DNA from: Chroococcopsis sp964623815
GTDB taxonomy: Bacteria > Cyanobacteriota > Cyanobacteriia > Cyanobacteriales > Microcystaceae
Direction of reading: 5' to 3'
Assembly: GCA_964623815.1 (NCBI GenBank)
Contig: CAZUVR010000009.1
Span: 1-64,000 of the forward strand
Length of the DNA stretch: 64,000 nucleotides
Shown: piece by piece, positions 1-9,048 of the stretch
How positions within the stretch are numbered: the stretch's first letter is position 1
How the letters are laid out: the number at the start of each line of letters is the position of its first letter
Notes under the pieces: model-generated
The model's input: only the letters and a program-made list of their open reading frames with translations
Told to the model about the DNA's origin: nothing
The model's database searches: none
Program-made: the position numbers and the translations under genes

Positions 1-189
1 TTCAGGTTACTAGCCCCCTTTTTTTCCTTCCACTCTTATCCCGAACTCAGGTTATTTAGTAAATCTCTCTAACAGCAGGCTCTTTAATAATAAGAAGTCG
101 AGTCAAGGAAGAGGTTAGCCGAATTTTTTCCGGAATTTGCCTAGCTGGTACTGATAATATATTGAGTCACTTAATCAGTATTGATAGTT

Positions 190-537
190 ATGTCGAACGA
201 GATGTTAGTAATTTTTCCCTACTTGTATCAAGGTACTTGGGTTTTCGATGATGAAGCAGTAGGGTTAGAAAAAGAGCCTTTCGTTCAGGGTATTCCCGAG
301 ATGATCAATATTTTAGTCCGGGATATTCCCGATGCCGCAAAAGGCTTCAAACTCCTATTCTCCGCTAATCCTTTCCCGGGCTACGTCGCTAAATTAGATT
401 GGCTCAGGGAAGAGTACGGGGGCAATTGGTATAAGTGGGAAGCCGAAGGGCTAGAGGGCTGGTTATGCCCTGCCCTATTTCGATACTTCCAGTCTGCTCC
501 TACTGAAATCTACTGTCAGGCCCAACCTAAAAAATAA
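190..537 (+). CDS. DUF6717-like cyanobacterial protein
   Basis: Small soluble protein of 115 residues with no known role. It reads as a compact acidic protein with a PFPGY motif near the middle and a tryptophan-rich C-terminal half (NWYKWEAEGLEGWLCPALF), which I recognise as typical of the family called DUF6717 in cyanobacteria; that name is from memory. There is no signal peptide or membrane segment. I start it at the ATG at 190 rather than the in-frame TTG at 181. Its stop lies one base from the end of the convergent amidase gene, and no terminator separates them. No function can be inferred from the neighbours. Confidence 0.75.
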   Translation: MSNEMLVIFPYLYQGTWVFDDEAVGLEKEPFVQGIPEMINILVRDIPDAAKGFKLLFSANPFPGYVAKLDWLREEYGGNWYKWEAEGLEGWLCPALFRYFQSAPTEIYCQAQPKK

Positions 538-538
538 T

Positions 539-1936
539 TTAAACAGAGAACTGGGGGGGAATTTTATTAACCGGGTTCAAGCTTTCTAGAGCTGTTGCCA
601 GGGCGATTAAAGTGATCTCATCCCCCGGTTTTCCCACTAATTGCACACCTGTCGGTAAACCCGAATCATCGAAGCCGGTGGGAATAGCGATCGCTGGTAA
701 TCCCGTCGCGTTAGCCAGAGGAGACGGAGCAATCCACCGAATAATATTATTTGCCGTCTCCTGGGGGGATAAATCTTCCCACTGGCCGACTTTTATGGGG
801 GGAGCCATTAACACCGGTAATACTAACACATCAACTTGCGCGAACAGGGCGACTATGGAACGGGAAATAACGTGCATCCCTCGGGTAGCCTGTAGATAAT
901 CCCCCGCCGTACCGGATTCCCGCGCCATCCATTGATTCACCGGGCCTAATAACTCTAGGGGTATCCCGGCAGCAGCAGCCCCCGCCTGCCAGATACGTGT
1001 AAAGGGAGCGATGAGAGCTTCGATTTCTAAACTCACCTCATTGATAGCGTGCCCGATTCCCTGTAACGCGAAGACTACCTTCTCTACCTCCTTATGTTGG
1101 TACGATTGACCGAAGGGGTTGAAAGTAGAGGTAAAACCGATTTTTAAAGGGGATAATTTTAATTTCGTCGCTTCTAAAAACGAGATGGAAGGATCGGGCA
1201 ACCAATAAGGATCACCGGTCACGTAACCGGAGATAACATCTAAGAAAGCCGCGTTATCGGCTACGGTACGCGATAGCATCCCCTGAGTGGCTATACCGCT
1301 TTGATACTCTCCTACGGGCGCGTTAGATACCCTGCCCCTCGCCGGTTTGATACCTACTAAGCCGCTACAGTTGGCGGGAATCCGGATCGAACCGCCCCCA
1401 TCGGAACCATGAGCGATCGCACATAAACCCGCAGCCACCGCCGTCGCCGAACCCCCGCTAGACCCTCCCGATGTATGATCCGTATGCCAGGGGTTGCGAG
1501 TGGGTGAAAACCCGGGCGGTTCGGTATAGGGAAAAGAACCTAATTGAGATGTGGCGGTTTTGCCCAGGATGATACAGCCGGCGGCTTTTAGTTTAAAAAC
1601 GATCGCCTCATCGTATTGAGCTATATTTTGTCTTAAAGGTGCGACTCCGTAACTGACGGGAAGCCCTGCAACCGCGTGTAAATCCTTGACTCCTACCGGT
1701 ATGCCGAAAAAGGGGGGTAATTCCTTCGTGTCCGTAACCTTGGCTAATTGTTCGGTTTTGGCGGTAGCATCGGCTAGGGCGGTTTCTTCTGCTACGAAGA
1801 CAAAGCTGCCTAATTCTTTGTCAAAGCGATCGATCCTCTCTAAATATAATCGAGTCAATTCTAAAGGAGAGATGGTTTTACTTTTGATCAACGCCGCTAA
1901 CTCTAAAGCCGATTTAAACGCTAACTCTTGAGTCAT
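539..1936 (-). CDS. Amidase signature family enzyme
   Basis: Hydrolase of the amidase signature family (465 residues), which cleaves carboxamides with a Ser-cisSer-Lys triad. The sequence shows the catalytic lysine in GVKDL (about K84), the glycine/serine-rich signature TSGGSSGGSATAVAAG (about 155-170, holding the cis-serine) and the nucleophile in GSDGGGSIR (about S183). Length fits stand-alone amidases and GatA. It lacks neighbours such as gatB or gatC, so I call it a general amidase rather than the tRNA amidotransferase subunit. The substrate cannot be told from sequence. It appears to be a single-gene unit, read away from the palindrome cluster that lies just upstream of its start. Confidence 0.85.
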   Translation of the reverse strand: MTQELAFKSALELAALIKSKTISPLELTRLYLERIDRFDKELGSFVFVAEETALADATAKTEQLAKVTDTKELPPFFGIPVGVKDLHAVAGLPVSYGVAPLRQNIAQYDEAIVFKLKAAGCIILGKTATSQLGSFPYTEPPGFSPTRNPWHTDHTSGGSSGGSATAVAAGLCAIAHGSDGGGSIRIPANCSGLVGIKPARGRVSNAPVGEYQSGIATQGMLSRTVADNAAFLDVISGYVTGDPYWLPDPSISFLEATKLKLSPLKIGFTSTFNPFGQSYQHKEVEKVVFALQGIGHAINEVSLEIEALIAPFTRIWQAGAAAAGIPLELLGPVNQWMARESGTAGDYLQATRGMHVISRSIVALFAQVDVLVLPVLMAPPIKVGQWEDLSPQETANNIIRWIAPSPLANATGLPAIAIPTGFDDSGLPTGVQLVGKPGDEITLIALATALESLNPVNKIPPQFSV

Positions 1937-1984
1937 AAAATAATAGTTAATTTTTAACTAAATTAAAAAACTGTTAACTAGACC

Positions 1985-2065
1985 GGCAGGGAATTAATTC
2001 CCTGCCTCATAGCAGAAGTCGGTTTAAACCGACTTCTGCTATGAGACCGTGATTTTAATCACGGT
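1985..2065. repeat. Cluster of three abutting perfect palindromes
   Basis: Three inverted repeats follow one another without gaps between the divergently placed ends of the amidase start and exporter stop. The first is a 22-base perfect palindrome (1985-2006, centre TTAA). The second is a 40-base perfect palindrome (2006-2045, centre GGTTTAAACC). The third is a 20-base near-perfect one (2046-2065, arms ACCGTGATT and AATCACGGT). They look like REP- or MITE-type dispersed repeats of cyanobacterial genomes. They could also act as a terminator for the exporter gene, which ends downstream on the other strand, but none has a U-tract. Confidence 0.8.
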
Positions 2066-2124
2066 TGGCTTCGTGTAGGTTACTTGCAGATTAAATATAC
2101 CATAAGAGGACTCTCTGATTCTGT

Positions 2125-4695
2125 TCAAATCTGTGCCTGCTGACGTTGATAAAGTGACCAATATAAACCTTTTTTGCTCAATAGTTCTAAATGAGTACCT
2201 TGCTCCATCAAAACACCTTTTTCTAACACTAAGATCAAGTCTGCCTGTTGTAAGGGTTCAAAACGATGGGCGATCATAAACATGGTGCGGGCATTCCTGA
2301 ACTTCTGCAAATTGCTTAAAACTTGTTGCTCAGTTTCGCTATCTAAGCCCGTAGTAGCTTCATCTAAAATCAAAATCGGTGCCGCAGAGAGGAACAGTCT
2401 TGCTAAAGTTATCCTCTGCCTCTGCCCCCCGGATAGGGCTACACCCCTTTCACCCACTTTCGTATCATAACCATAGGGTAGCTCGGAGATGAAATCGTGA
2501 GCCGCCGCTAAACGAGCTGCTTCGACAATTTTCTCATCCGGTATATCGGGATTATTCAGAGAAATATTTTCCAATATAGAACCATTAAATAAATAATCCT
2601 CCTGTAACACTACGCTAATCTGTTGACGCAAAGAAACCAGATCGGCGCTATTAATATCGAAATCATCGATTAAAATCCGCCCCGAACTGATAGGATATAA
2701 ACGCTGAATTAGCTTAGATAAGGTACTTTTTCCCGAACCGCTACGCCCGACGATACCGACAAACATACCCTGTTTAACTTTAAAAGAAATTCCTTTTAAA
2801 ATCGGCTCTTGTTCAGGATTGTAGTGGAAAAATACTTGCTCGAATACCACTTCACCCCGCAGGCGAGGTAAGACTAAACCCGTTCCTGGTTCCGCTTCTG
2901 GAGCTACATTTAAAATATCACCGATTCTATCTACAGATAAAAGAACCTGCTGCATACTCTGCCATAATTGCACGATGCGTAATAGAGGGCCAGTTACTCG
3001 ACCGGATAACATTTGAAAAGCGACTAATTGACCGATCGTTAATTTATTTTCTATAACTAACTTGGCACCAAACCAGAGTATTAATAAGCTAGAAAAACTT
3101 GTCAAGAAACTACCGATATTATTACTGATATTAGAAGTAGTTGAAGCCCTAAAACCTGTGCGGATAAATCGGGCAAATAAACCCTCCCAACGTTCGCGGG
3201 ATGTATCTTCTGCCGCGTGACCTTTAATAGATTGAATACCAGTAATAGTTTCCACCAAAAAAGATTGACTGTCGGCGCTACGATTGAAAGTTTCGTTGAG
3301 CCAGTAACGTAATAAAGGTGTAGCCGATAGGGTTAAAAAAGCAAACAAAGGTAAAACCGCTAGAGCTATCCAGGTTAACTGCACATTGTAGTAAAACATG
3401 ATGCCGAGATAGATCACAGCGAAGATACTATCGAGGATAACGGTGATGGCGGTGCCAGTGATAAATTCTCGAATATTTTCCAATTCCTGCACTCTAGCCA
3501 CCGTATCCCCAACGCGACGATTCTCGAAATAGGCCAGGGGCAGGCGCATTAAGTGGCGGAATAGTTGGGATGACAGGCGTAAATCTAAGCGCCGCGCCGT
3601 ATGGGTGAAGATGAAAAGACGCAGTATTCCTAATATGGCTTCAAATAGAGCTATTCCCAATAAGGCTACAGCCATCACATCTAGAGTAGGCATACTCTGC
3701 TGTACCATGACCTTATCTATGACCACTTGGGTGATTATGGGTGTGCCCAGCCCCAATAATTGCAGGGTGAAGGAGGCGATTAACACTTCTACTAATAGGC
3801 CCCGGTATTGCCAGACGGCGGGGAGAAACCAAGTAAGGTCAAATTTTTCTCGTTTTTTAATCGGCTCTACCTGCCATAGTTTGCCATCCCAAACCTGATC
3901 GAGAACGGATTTAGGGATTAACTCGCAAGTTCGCGCCGGGTTGAGGGGATTGGCGATGATAAAACGATTGCCCTTCTTACCGTAAACAACTACCCAAGTT
4001 TGATTCTGCCAGTATAGGAGGGCGGGAAATTGTATCTTTCCTAAATCCTCCGGGTTTAATTTTAGTTTCCTCAGTTGTAATCCCAGTTTGTCCGCCGTCG
4101 TGCTTAAGTCTCTCGCCGTCTGTCCTTTTAATTGTCTTCCCACCCAATCTAGTTGAGTGGGAATCTGAAGAGCAAAAGCTACCATCGTCAGACAGGCGGC
4201 ACCAGAGTTAGAAGCAGCTACGAAGGGGTAGCCCGATACAGGTTGGTAATTTTCTTGAGTTTGAGGTGATGTGAGGGGTTGCCTGTGCGACCAAAATTGT
4301 AAAAATTGGGGCGAGGTTGTCTGTTGCCATAGTTGCGCGTCCCATCGTACTACGATAACGTTTTTACTGGCGGCGATCGCTTTTACCTCTCTATCCAAGC
4401 TCAATAAATTTCCGAACCAATCGTTAACTTCTAGAGTAGAAATGGTCTCGCCAGTATCGCCGTCTCTAAGCCTGACTTTACCCTGAATGATTAAATATTG
4501 ACCTTTGCTATCCTCTTCCGTAGACCAAATTTTGTTACCTAGCTTATATTCTAAGGTTTGAGCTTTTTGTAAAAATTGTAATTGTTCTTCCGAATCGAGC
4601 CAACATAGAGGCGGCTTATCCCAAGGTAAAGTGAGAATTTTTTCATTATCTTCTGTGGAAGCGTGAGGGGAAAAATGCGGCTGATGATCTGTCAT
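2125..4695 (-). CDS. HlyB-type ABC exporter with cNMP-binding-like and inactive C39-like domains
   Basis: Fused permease-ATPase of the type I secretion/peptide exporter class (856 residues), inner membrane. Order of domains: an N-terminal cyclic-nucleotide-binding-like beta domain (about 40-130), a C39-like domain (about 150-280), a six-helix ABC membrane domain (about 300-580) and an ATPase with Walker A GRSGSGKST, signature LSGGQRQR and Walker B ILILDEATTG. The C39-like domain reads NSGAACL where active peptidases have DCGAACL. The expected histidine and aspartate positions (LLYWQNQTWVVV and IANPL) are also replaced, so cleavage of leader peptides is unlikely. This resembles the HlyB arrangement, where the domain only docks substrate. 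No HlyD-like adaptor or obvious cargo gene is adjacent. The upstream divergent gene is a histidine kinase. Confidence 0.88.
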   Translation of the reverse strand: MTDHQPHFSPHASTEDNEKILTLPWDKPPLCWLDSEEQLQFLQKAQTLEYKLGNKIWSTEEDSKGQYLIIQGKVRLRDGDTGETISTLEVNDWFGNLLSLDREVKAIAASKNVIVVRWDAQLWQQTTSPQFLQFWSHRQPLTSPQTQENYQPVSGYPFVAASNSGAACLTMVAFALQIPTQLDWVGRQLKGQTARDLSTTADKLGLQLRKLKLNPEDLGKIQFPALLYWQNQTWVVVYGKKGNRFIIANPLNPARTCELIPKSVLDQVWDGKLWQVEPIKKREKFDLTWFLPAVWQYRGLLVEVLIASFTLQLLGLGTPIITQVVIDKVMVQQSMPTLDVMAVALLGIALFEAILGILRLFIFTHTARRLDLRLSSQLFRHLMRLPLAYFENRRVGDTVARVQELENIREFITGTAITVILDSIFAVIYLGIMFYYNVQLTWIALAVLPLFAFLTLSATPLLRYWLNETFNRSADSQSFLVETITGIQSIKGHAAEDTSRERWEGLFARFIRTGFRASTTSNISNNIGSFLTSFSSLLILWFGAKLVIENKLTIGQLVAFQMLSGRVTGPLLRIVQLWQSMQQVLLSVDRIGDILNVAPEAEPGTGLVLPRLRGEVVFEQVFFHYNPEQEPILKGISFKVKQGMFVGIVGRSGSGKSTLSKLIQRLYPISSGRILIDDFDINSADLVSLRQQISVVLQEDYLFNGSILENISLNNPDIPDEKIVEAARLAAAHDFISELPYGYDTKVGERGVALSGGQRQRITLARLFLSAAPILILDEATTGLDSETEQQVLSNLQKFRNARTMFMIAHRFEPLQQADLILVLEKGVLMEQGTHLELLSKKGLYWSLYQRQQAQI

Positions 4696-4962
4696 TTACA
4701 TGGATTATATTTGCAGGATACGGTTGATTGTGCAAGTTATGTTTGTTTTTATCCCACAAAGGTTTTTAAATAGAGTAGAATTATGTCAATATTCTAATTA
4801 TAGCCTAATCTATCTATTATTGGTCTGAATGTTATTGCTCTCGCGCTATCAAAAAAGTTTTTATTATCTATGGATTTTAAGATAGTAAATTATATGTGTA
4901 AAACCGTGCTATGAAAATTCTGGCACTTCTGCCCTTAATATAATTTATTGCTTCTATTGTAG

Positions 4963-7900
4963 ATGAAGATACCTAACCTATCAAAACAGGTGTATTTAGC
5001 CCAAATACCCCTAAGTTTATTACATACCTTTCCCTTTCTTCTCTTATTACTGTCATCGGTAACAACGGTGACTTATCTATCTTACGAGACCAGTAGACGA
5101 TCGATCGACGCACTCGCGGATAAACTCACCGCTCAGGCTTCAGCTCGGGTAAGCGATAAAATCAGCGATTATGTAAAGACATCACAGCAGATAACCAGGT
5201 TCAATCGAAACGCGATCGAGAGTGGAGAAATTAAACCCGATGATTTTCAGCGATTGCAAGCGATGTTCTTACGACAGATAAAAATTTATCCTGAAGTTAC
5301 CGCACTAAGTTTCGCCACCAATGAAGGGCAATTCATAGCAGCCGTTAGGGATCGAGACGGGACACTGAGTCGTCCCGATCAAATACTAGGATCGGAAGTT
5401 TTCGGCAAGATGCCGAACGTTCGCTATATTTACGAATTAGATAAAAAAGGAAATAGGGGCAAAATCGTTCATATTACCCGTAATTTCGATGTTCGTGACC
5501 GTACTTGGTACAAGATGGTAGTTAAGGCAAACAAGGAAATTTGGACTCCTTTCTTTGCGGTATTCAATGTACCAAGCGCTTTTATAGCTTTTGTTGCTCC
5601 AGTCTATAAGGAGGGGAAATTCCAAGGAGCTATACAGGCATCTCTTTATGCGGGGCATATTGGCAAATTTTTAAAAGATCTAAATGTGTCGCCTCAAGGA
5701 CAGGTATTTATTTTAGAGCGTACTGGGAACATGGTAGGCACCTCTACCAGTGAACAACTATTCAATTTTCAAGCTAATATACTCCATCGTTTAGCCGTCC
5801 GCAATAGCAAAAATTTAGTAACTCGCTCGGCGGGTATTGCCCTCTTCAATAACCGCCCCGATTTAAAAGACATCATATCTAGAGAGCGAATAGATTTTAA
5901 AATTAACGCTCAACGTTATTATGCTTGGGTTCAGCCTTATCGCAATAACCTCGGACTCGATTGGCTCATCGTCACCGCAATACCAGAATCGGATTTTATG
6001 GCTGATATTAACCTTAATAACGAAAGGAATTTAGCATTGTCGGCCATAACTCTACTTTTAGCTATTTTTATAGGTATTCTCACAGCGAGAGCGATCGTGC
6101 GCCCTATCGAGCACCTACAACTGGCCGCCACCGCGCTAACCAGAGGGGATCTAAATTATCCCGTTGAGGAGTCGGGAGTAGGAGAGGTAGCTAGCCTGGC
6201 CTCCGCTTTTAAAGAAATGGCAAATCAATTAGCCCGCACTTTCCAATCTCTAGAAGCGAGCGAGCAGAGATTTTCCAACCTCTTACAAGAAGTACCCATT
6301 GGTATCAGCGTCTATGATGCTACTGGGAAACCTATTTTTCTCAATCGCATCGGGGAGAAAATTTTAGGACAGGGAATGACTCCCTCTGATATCAGCAAGC
6401 TTTCCCTAACCTATAAACTATACATTGCCGGAACAAATTTGCTCTACCCCGCCGAACTTTTACCCGTTGTTCGGGGTTTAAGAGGGGAAACCGCGTCCAT
6501 AGAAGATGTAGAAGTAGAAGTTAAGGGGAAAAGAATCCCCTTGGAGATACATACGATACCGATGTTCGACGAGAAAGAACGGGTAATCGGTGCCATCACC
6601 GCCTTTCTCGATATTAGCGAAAGAAGAGAGAACGATCGCAACCGGGCTATTTACGAGCGCGAATTAGAAAATCGAGTCGCCAAACAAAAGGAAACTATTC
6701 TACAAAACGAGGCTATCTATCGGGCTATCGTTAACGCGCTTCCAGATTCCCTGTTAAGGATGCGTCGTGATGGCACCTATCTCGATATTAAATTCAGTCC
6801 CGATATGACGGATACTTCTTCTCAAACTATCACCTCCTTATTTTCCTCTCTTATCGAGGGGGAAAATATTTCTAGCATTCTCCCCCAAGAGATAGCTAAA
6901 AAAAGATTGATGGCGATCGAGCGAGCGCTCGTTACAGGAGAAATCCAAATCTACGAGCTACCCATAGATCACCGAGGCCTGACTTATTGGCAGGAAGCGC
7001 GGGTTGTGCCCCTCAATCTTGACGAAGTACTGGTGATTATCAGGGATTTAACTGCCCGCAAACAGAGCGAACAGGCTTTACAGGAAAGTGAAGAGAGGTT
7101 CCGTCAAGCTTTTGAAGAAGCTCCCATCGGCATCGCTCTAGTTAATCTAGAAGGTAAACCCCTAAGAGTCAATCGTGCCCTCTGCGAAATTTTAGGTTAT
7201 GGCGAAAGTGAGTTACTGAGCTTAACCATCGAGGATATTATTCATCCTGAAGATCTTTATATCGATCGACAACAACTAAATCAACTCATCGCCGATGAAA
7301 TCCGTTCTTATCAGGTGGAAAAACGCTTCTTCAACAAAAACAAACAAATTATTCGCGTTTCCGTCAACCTTTCCCTCATTCGCAGCGGGCAAAAACCGTT
7401 TTACTTTATTATTCAAATGCAGGATATTAGCGAAAGGTATCAGATAGAACGTATCAAGGATGAGTTCATCTCGGTGATGAGCCATGAATTACGCACACCC
7501 CTAACGGCTATTCGCGGTTCTCTCGGCTTACTCAATACCGGCTTTTATAAACCTGATTCTCAACCATACGCCGAACTTATAAGGGTTGCCACCCAAAATA
7601 GTGAGCGTCTCGTGCGTCTCGTTAACGATATTCTCGATCTCGAACGTTTACAGTCGGGGAAAGGGGTATTAGTGAAAAAACCCTGTTGGGTTCAAAATTT
7701 GATTAAACAGGCGATCGAGTCGGTACAGGTACTCGCCGAGGCTGAGGGCATCATTCTGGTAGACGAGTCAGAAAATAGAGAAATTCTGATCGATCAGGAC
7801 TCCATTATACAAACGCTAACTAACCTGCTCGGTAATGCCATTAAATTTTCACCTCCCGAAAGCGAGATTTATATAAAAAGTTCCCTCATCCTAGAAAATG

Positions 7901-8142
7901 AACAAACCTTCTTTCGATTTGCCATTGAGGATCGAGGTTGCGGTATTCCCGCCGATAAATTAACCTTGATTTTCGATCGTTTCCAACAGGTGAATATTTC
8001 CGACTCCAGGAAGAAGGGCGGCACGGGATTGGGACTGGCTATCTGTAAGAACATAGTCCTACAGCATGGCGGCAAAATCTGGGCTGAAAGCGTTCTAGGT
8101 GCCGGGAGTACCTTTTATTTCACCATCCCCCTGACCGGCTAA
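4963..8142 (+). CDS. Membrane sensor histidine kinase (Cache-HAMP-PAS-PAS-PAS-HisKA-HATPase)
   Basis: Large two-component sensor kinase (1059 residues). A first membrane helix (about 18-38) leads into an extracytoplasmic double-Cache-like sensor (about 45-345). A second helix and HAMP linker follow (about 352-425, with ARAIVRPIEHL). Three PAS/PAC segments come next (about 435-555, 585-700 and 710-830). The dimerisation/phosphoacceptor helix carries H841 in SHELRTPL, and the ATPase domain shows N-box LLGNAIKF, G1 DRGCGIP and G2 GGTGLGLAICK. All catalytic boxes are intact. No response regulator lies next to it, so its partner is encoded elsewhere. The ATG at 4963 is followed by a plausible short cytoplasmic tail. 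The signal it senses is unknown; Cache domains usually bind small metabolites. Confidence 0.92.
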   Translation: MKIPNLSKQVYLAQIPLSLLHTFPFLLLLLSSVTTVTYLSYETSRRSIDALADKLTAQASARVSDKISDYVKTSQQITRFNRNAIESGEIKPDDFQRLQAMFLRQIKIYPEVTALSFATNEGQFIAAVRDRDGTLSRPDQILGSEVFGKMPNVRYIYELDKKGNRGKIVHITRNFDVRDRTWYKMVVKANKEIWTPFFAVFNVPSAFIAFVAPVYKEGKFQGAIQASLYAGHIGKFLKDLNVSPQGQVFILERTGNMVGTSTSEQLFNFQANILHRLAVRNSKNLVTRSAGIALFNNRPDLKDIISRERIDFKINAQRYYAWVQPYRNNLGLDWLIVTAIPESDFMADINLNNERNLALSAITLLLAIFIGILTARAIVRPIEHLQLAATALTRGDLNYPVEESGVGEVASLASAFKEMANQLARTFQSLEASEQRFSNLLQEVPIGISVYDATGKPIFLNRIGEKILGQGMTPSDISKLSLTYKLYIAGTNLLYPAELLPVVRGLRGETASIEDVEVEVKGKRIPLEIHTIPMFDEKERVIGAITAFLDISERRENDRNRAIYERELENRVAKQKETILQNEAIYRAIVNALPDSLLRMRRDGTYLDIKFSPDMTDTSSQTITSLFSSLIEGENISSILPQEIAKKRLMAIERALVTGEIQIYELPIDHRGLTYWQEARVVPLNLDEVLVIIRDLTARKQSEQALQESEERFRQAFEEAPIGIALVNLEGKPLRVNRALCEILGYGESELLSLTIEDIIHPEDLYIDRQQLNQLIADEIRSYQVEKRFFNKNKQIIRVSVNLSLIRSGQKPFYFIIQMQDISERYQIERIKDEFISVMSHELRTPLTAIRGSLGLLNTGFYKPDSQPYAELIRVATQNSERLVRLVNDILDLERLQSGKGVLVKKPCWVQNLIKQAIESVQVLAEAEGIILVDESENREILIDQDSIIQTLTNLLGNAIKFSPPESEIYIKSSLILENEQTFFRFAIEDRGCGIPADKLTLIFDRFQQVNISDSRKKGGTGLGLAICKNIVLQHGGKIWAESVLGAGSTFYFTIPLTG

Positions 8143-8150
8143 CGGGGCTT

Positions 8151-9002
8151 CTATAATAGCCAAGCAAATTTACCTACACCAAAGCGAAAATATAATAGTA
8201 GCACTATAGCTAAAAGAAGGAGAAAACTAATAATAATCCCATAATCTAAGGAAGTTAACCGGGCTTCTTGGAGATAAGTTCGTTGCGAACTCCCTGAAAA
8301 AGCTTTAGATTGTAAAACCACTTCCAACATTTGAGATTGATTCATCGCATTTAAAATGAGGGGAACAGCGACGGTTGAATAAACTTTAAAGCGAGAAAAA
8401 ATATTCATTTTTTCTAACTCTATTCCTCTTAATTTTTGAGCTTCAATAATCGATTGAACATTGGAGTAGAGTTGAGGAAAAAAACTTAGTGTTGATGAAA
8501 TAATAAACACAATTTTATAAGGAACATTCAACCTGACTAACCCAATAACAATCTGATTAATATCACTCGTAAAGATTACCAATGGGAAGACTAAAATCAT
8601 CGTTAGGGTTTTAAAAATAACATTTACACCATAGAGCGTACCTTCTTGAGAAAAAGTTAATCCTCCTAGAAGAGGGAAGTTTTTAGGCAAAGAAAGTAAA
8701 GGGGTTAAAGCATCTTTATTCATTAATAATTTTACTTGTTCGATATTAAATAACCCCATGATCACTAAAAGTAAAATATAAAAAGGGAAAGTGAATTTTA
8801 AAATAGTTGCTAAATATCCTAGGCGAACACCAGCTAATAAACAAGCCCCAAAAACAATTAGGGTTAAAATTCCGCCAGTAATGGGACTTTCCCACAAGAA
8901 AGCAATCATGGTAATGATGACCATCATCACTAATTTAGTACGAAAGTCTAGACGGGTTAAGAAAGAATCGCGGGTAACGGTTTGGAATTTAAGAGAAGAC
9001 AT
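8151..9002 (-). CDS. ECF transporter T component (EcfT/CbiQ-like permease)
   Basis: Transmembrane coupling subunit of an energy-coupling-factor importer. It joins the ATPases to the substrate-binding S component. I see about five to six hydrophobic segments and the family's cytoplasmic motif region around SIIEAQKLRGIELEK, which contains the conserved A-(x)-R-G signature that contacts the ATPases. I choose the ATG at 9002 (283 residues). A longer reading from a TTG at 9074 would add 24 residues and overlap the end of the ATPase gene, but that extra stretch looks like a copied repeat sequence rather than a conserved N-terminus. It is the last gene of the S-A-T operon and ends 8 bases from the convergent kinase gene. 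Base composition is visibly A+T-richer than the kinase. Confidence 0.85.
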   Translation of the reverse strand: MSSLKFQTVTRDSFLTRLDFRTKLVMMVIITMIAFLWESPITGGILTLIVFGACLLAGVRLGYLATILKFTFPFYILLLVIMGLFNIEQVKLLMNKDALTPLLSLPKNFPLLGGLTFSQEGTLYGVNVIFKTLTMILVFPLVIFTSDINQIVIGLVRLNVPYKIVFIISSTLSFFPQLYSNVQSIIEAQKLRGIELEKMNIFSRFKVYSTVAVPLILNAMNQSQMLEVVLQSKAFSGSSQRTYLQEARLTSLDYGIIISFLLLLAIVLLLYFRFGVGKFAWLL

Positions 9003-9048
9003 GGGAATTAAGAATCGGGAGTCGGGTTTTATTAGTAAATATGAGTTT

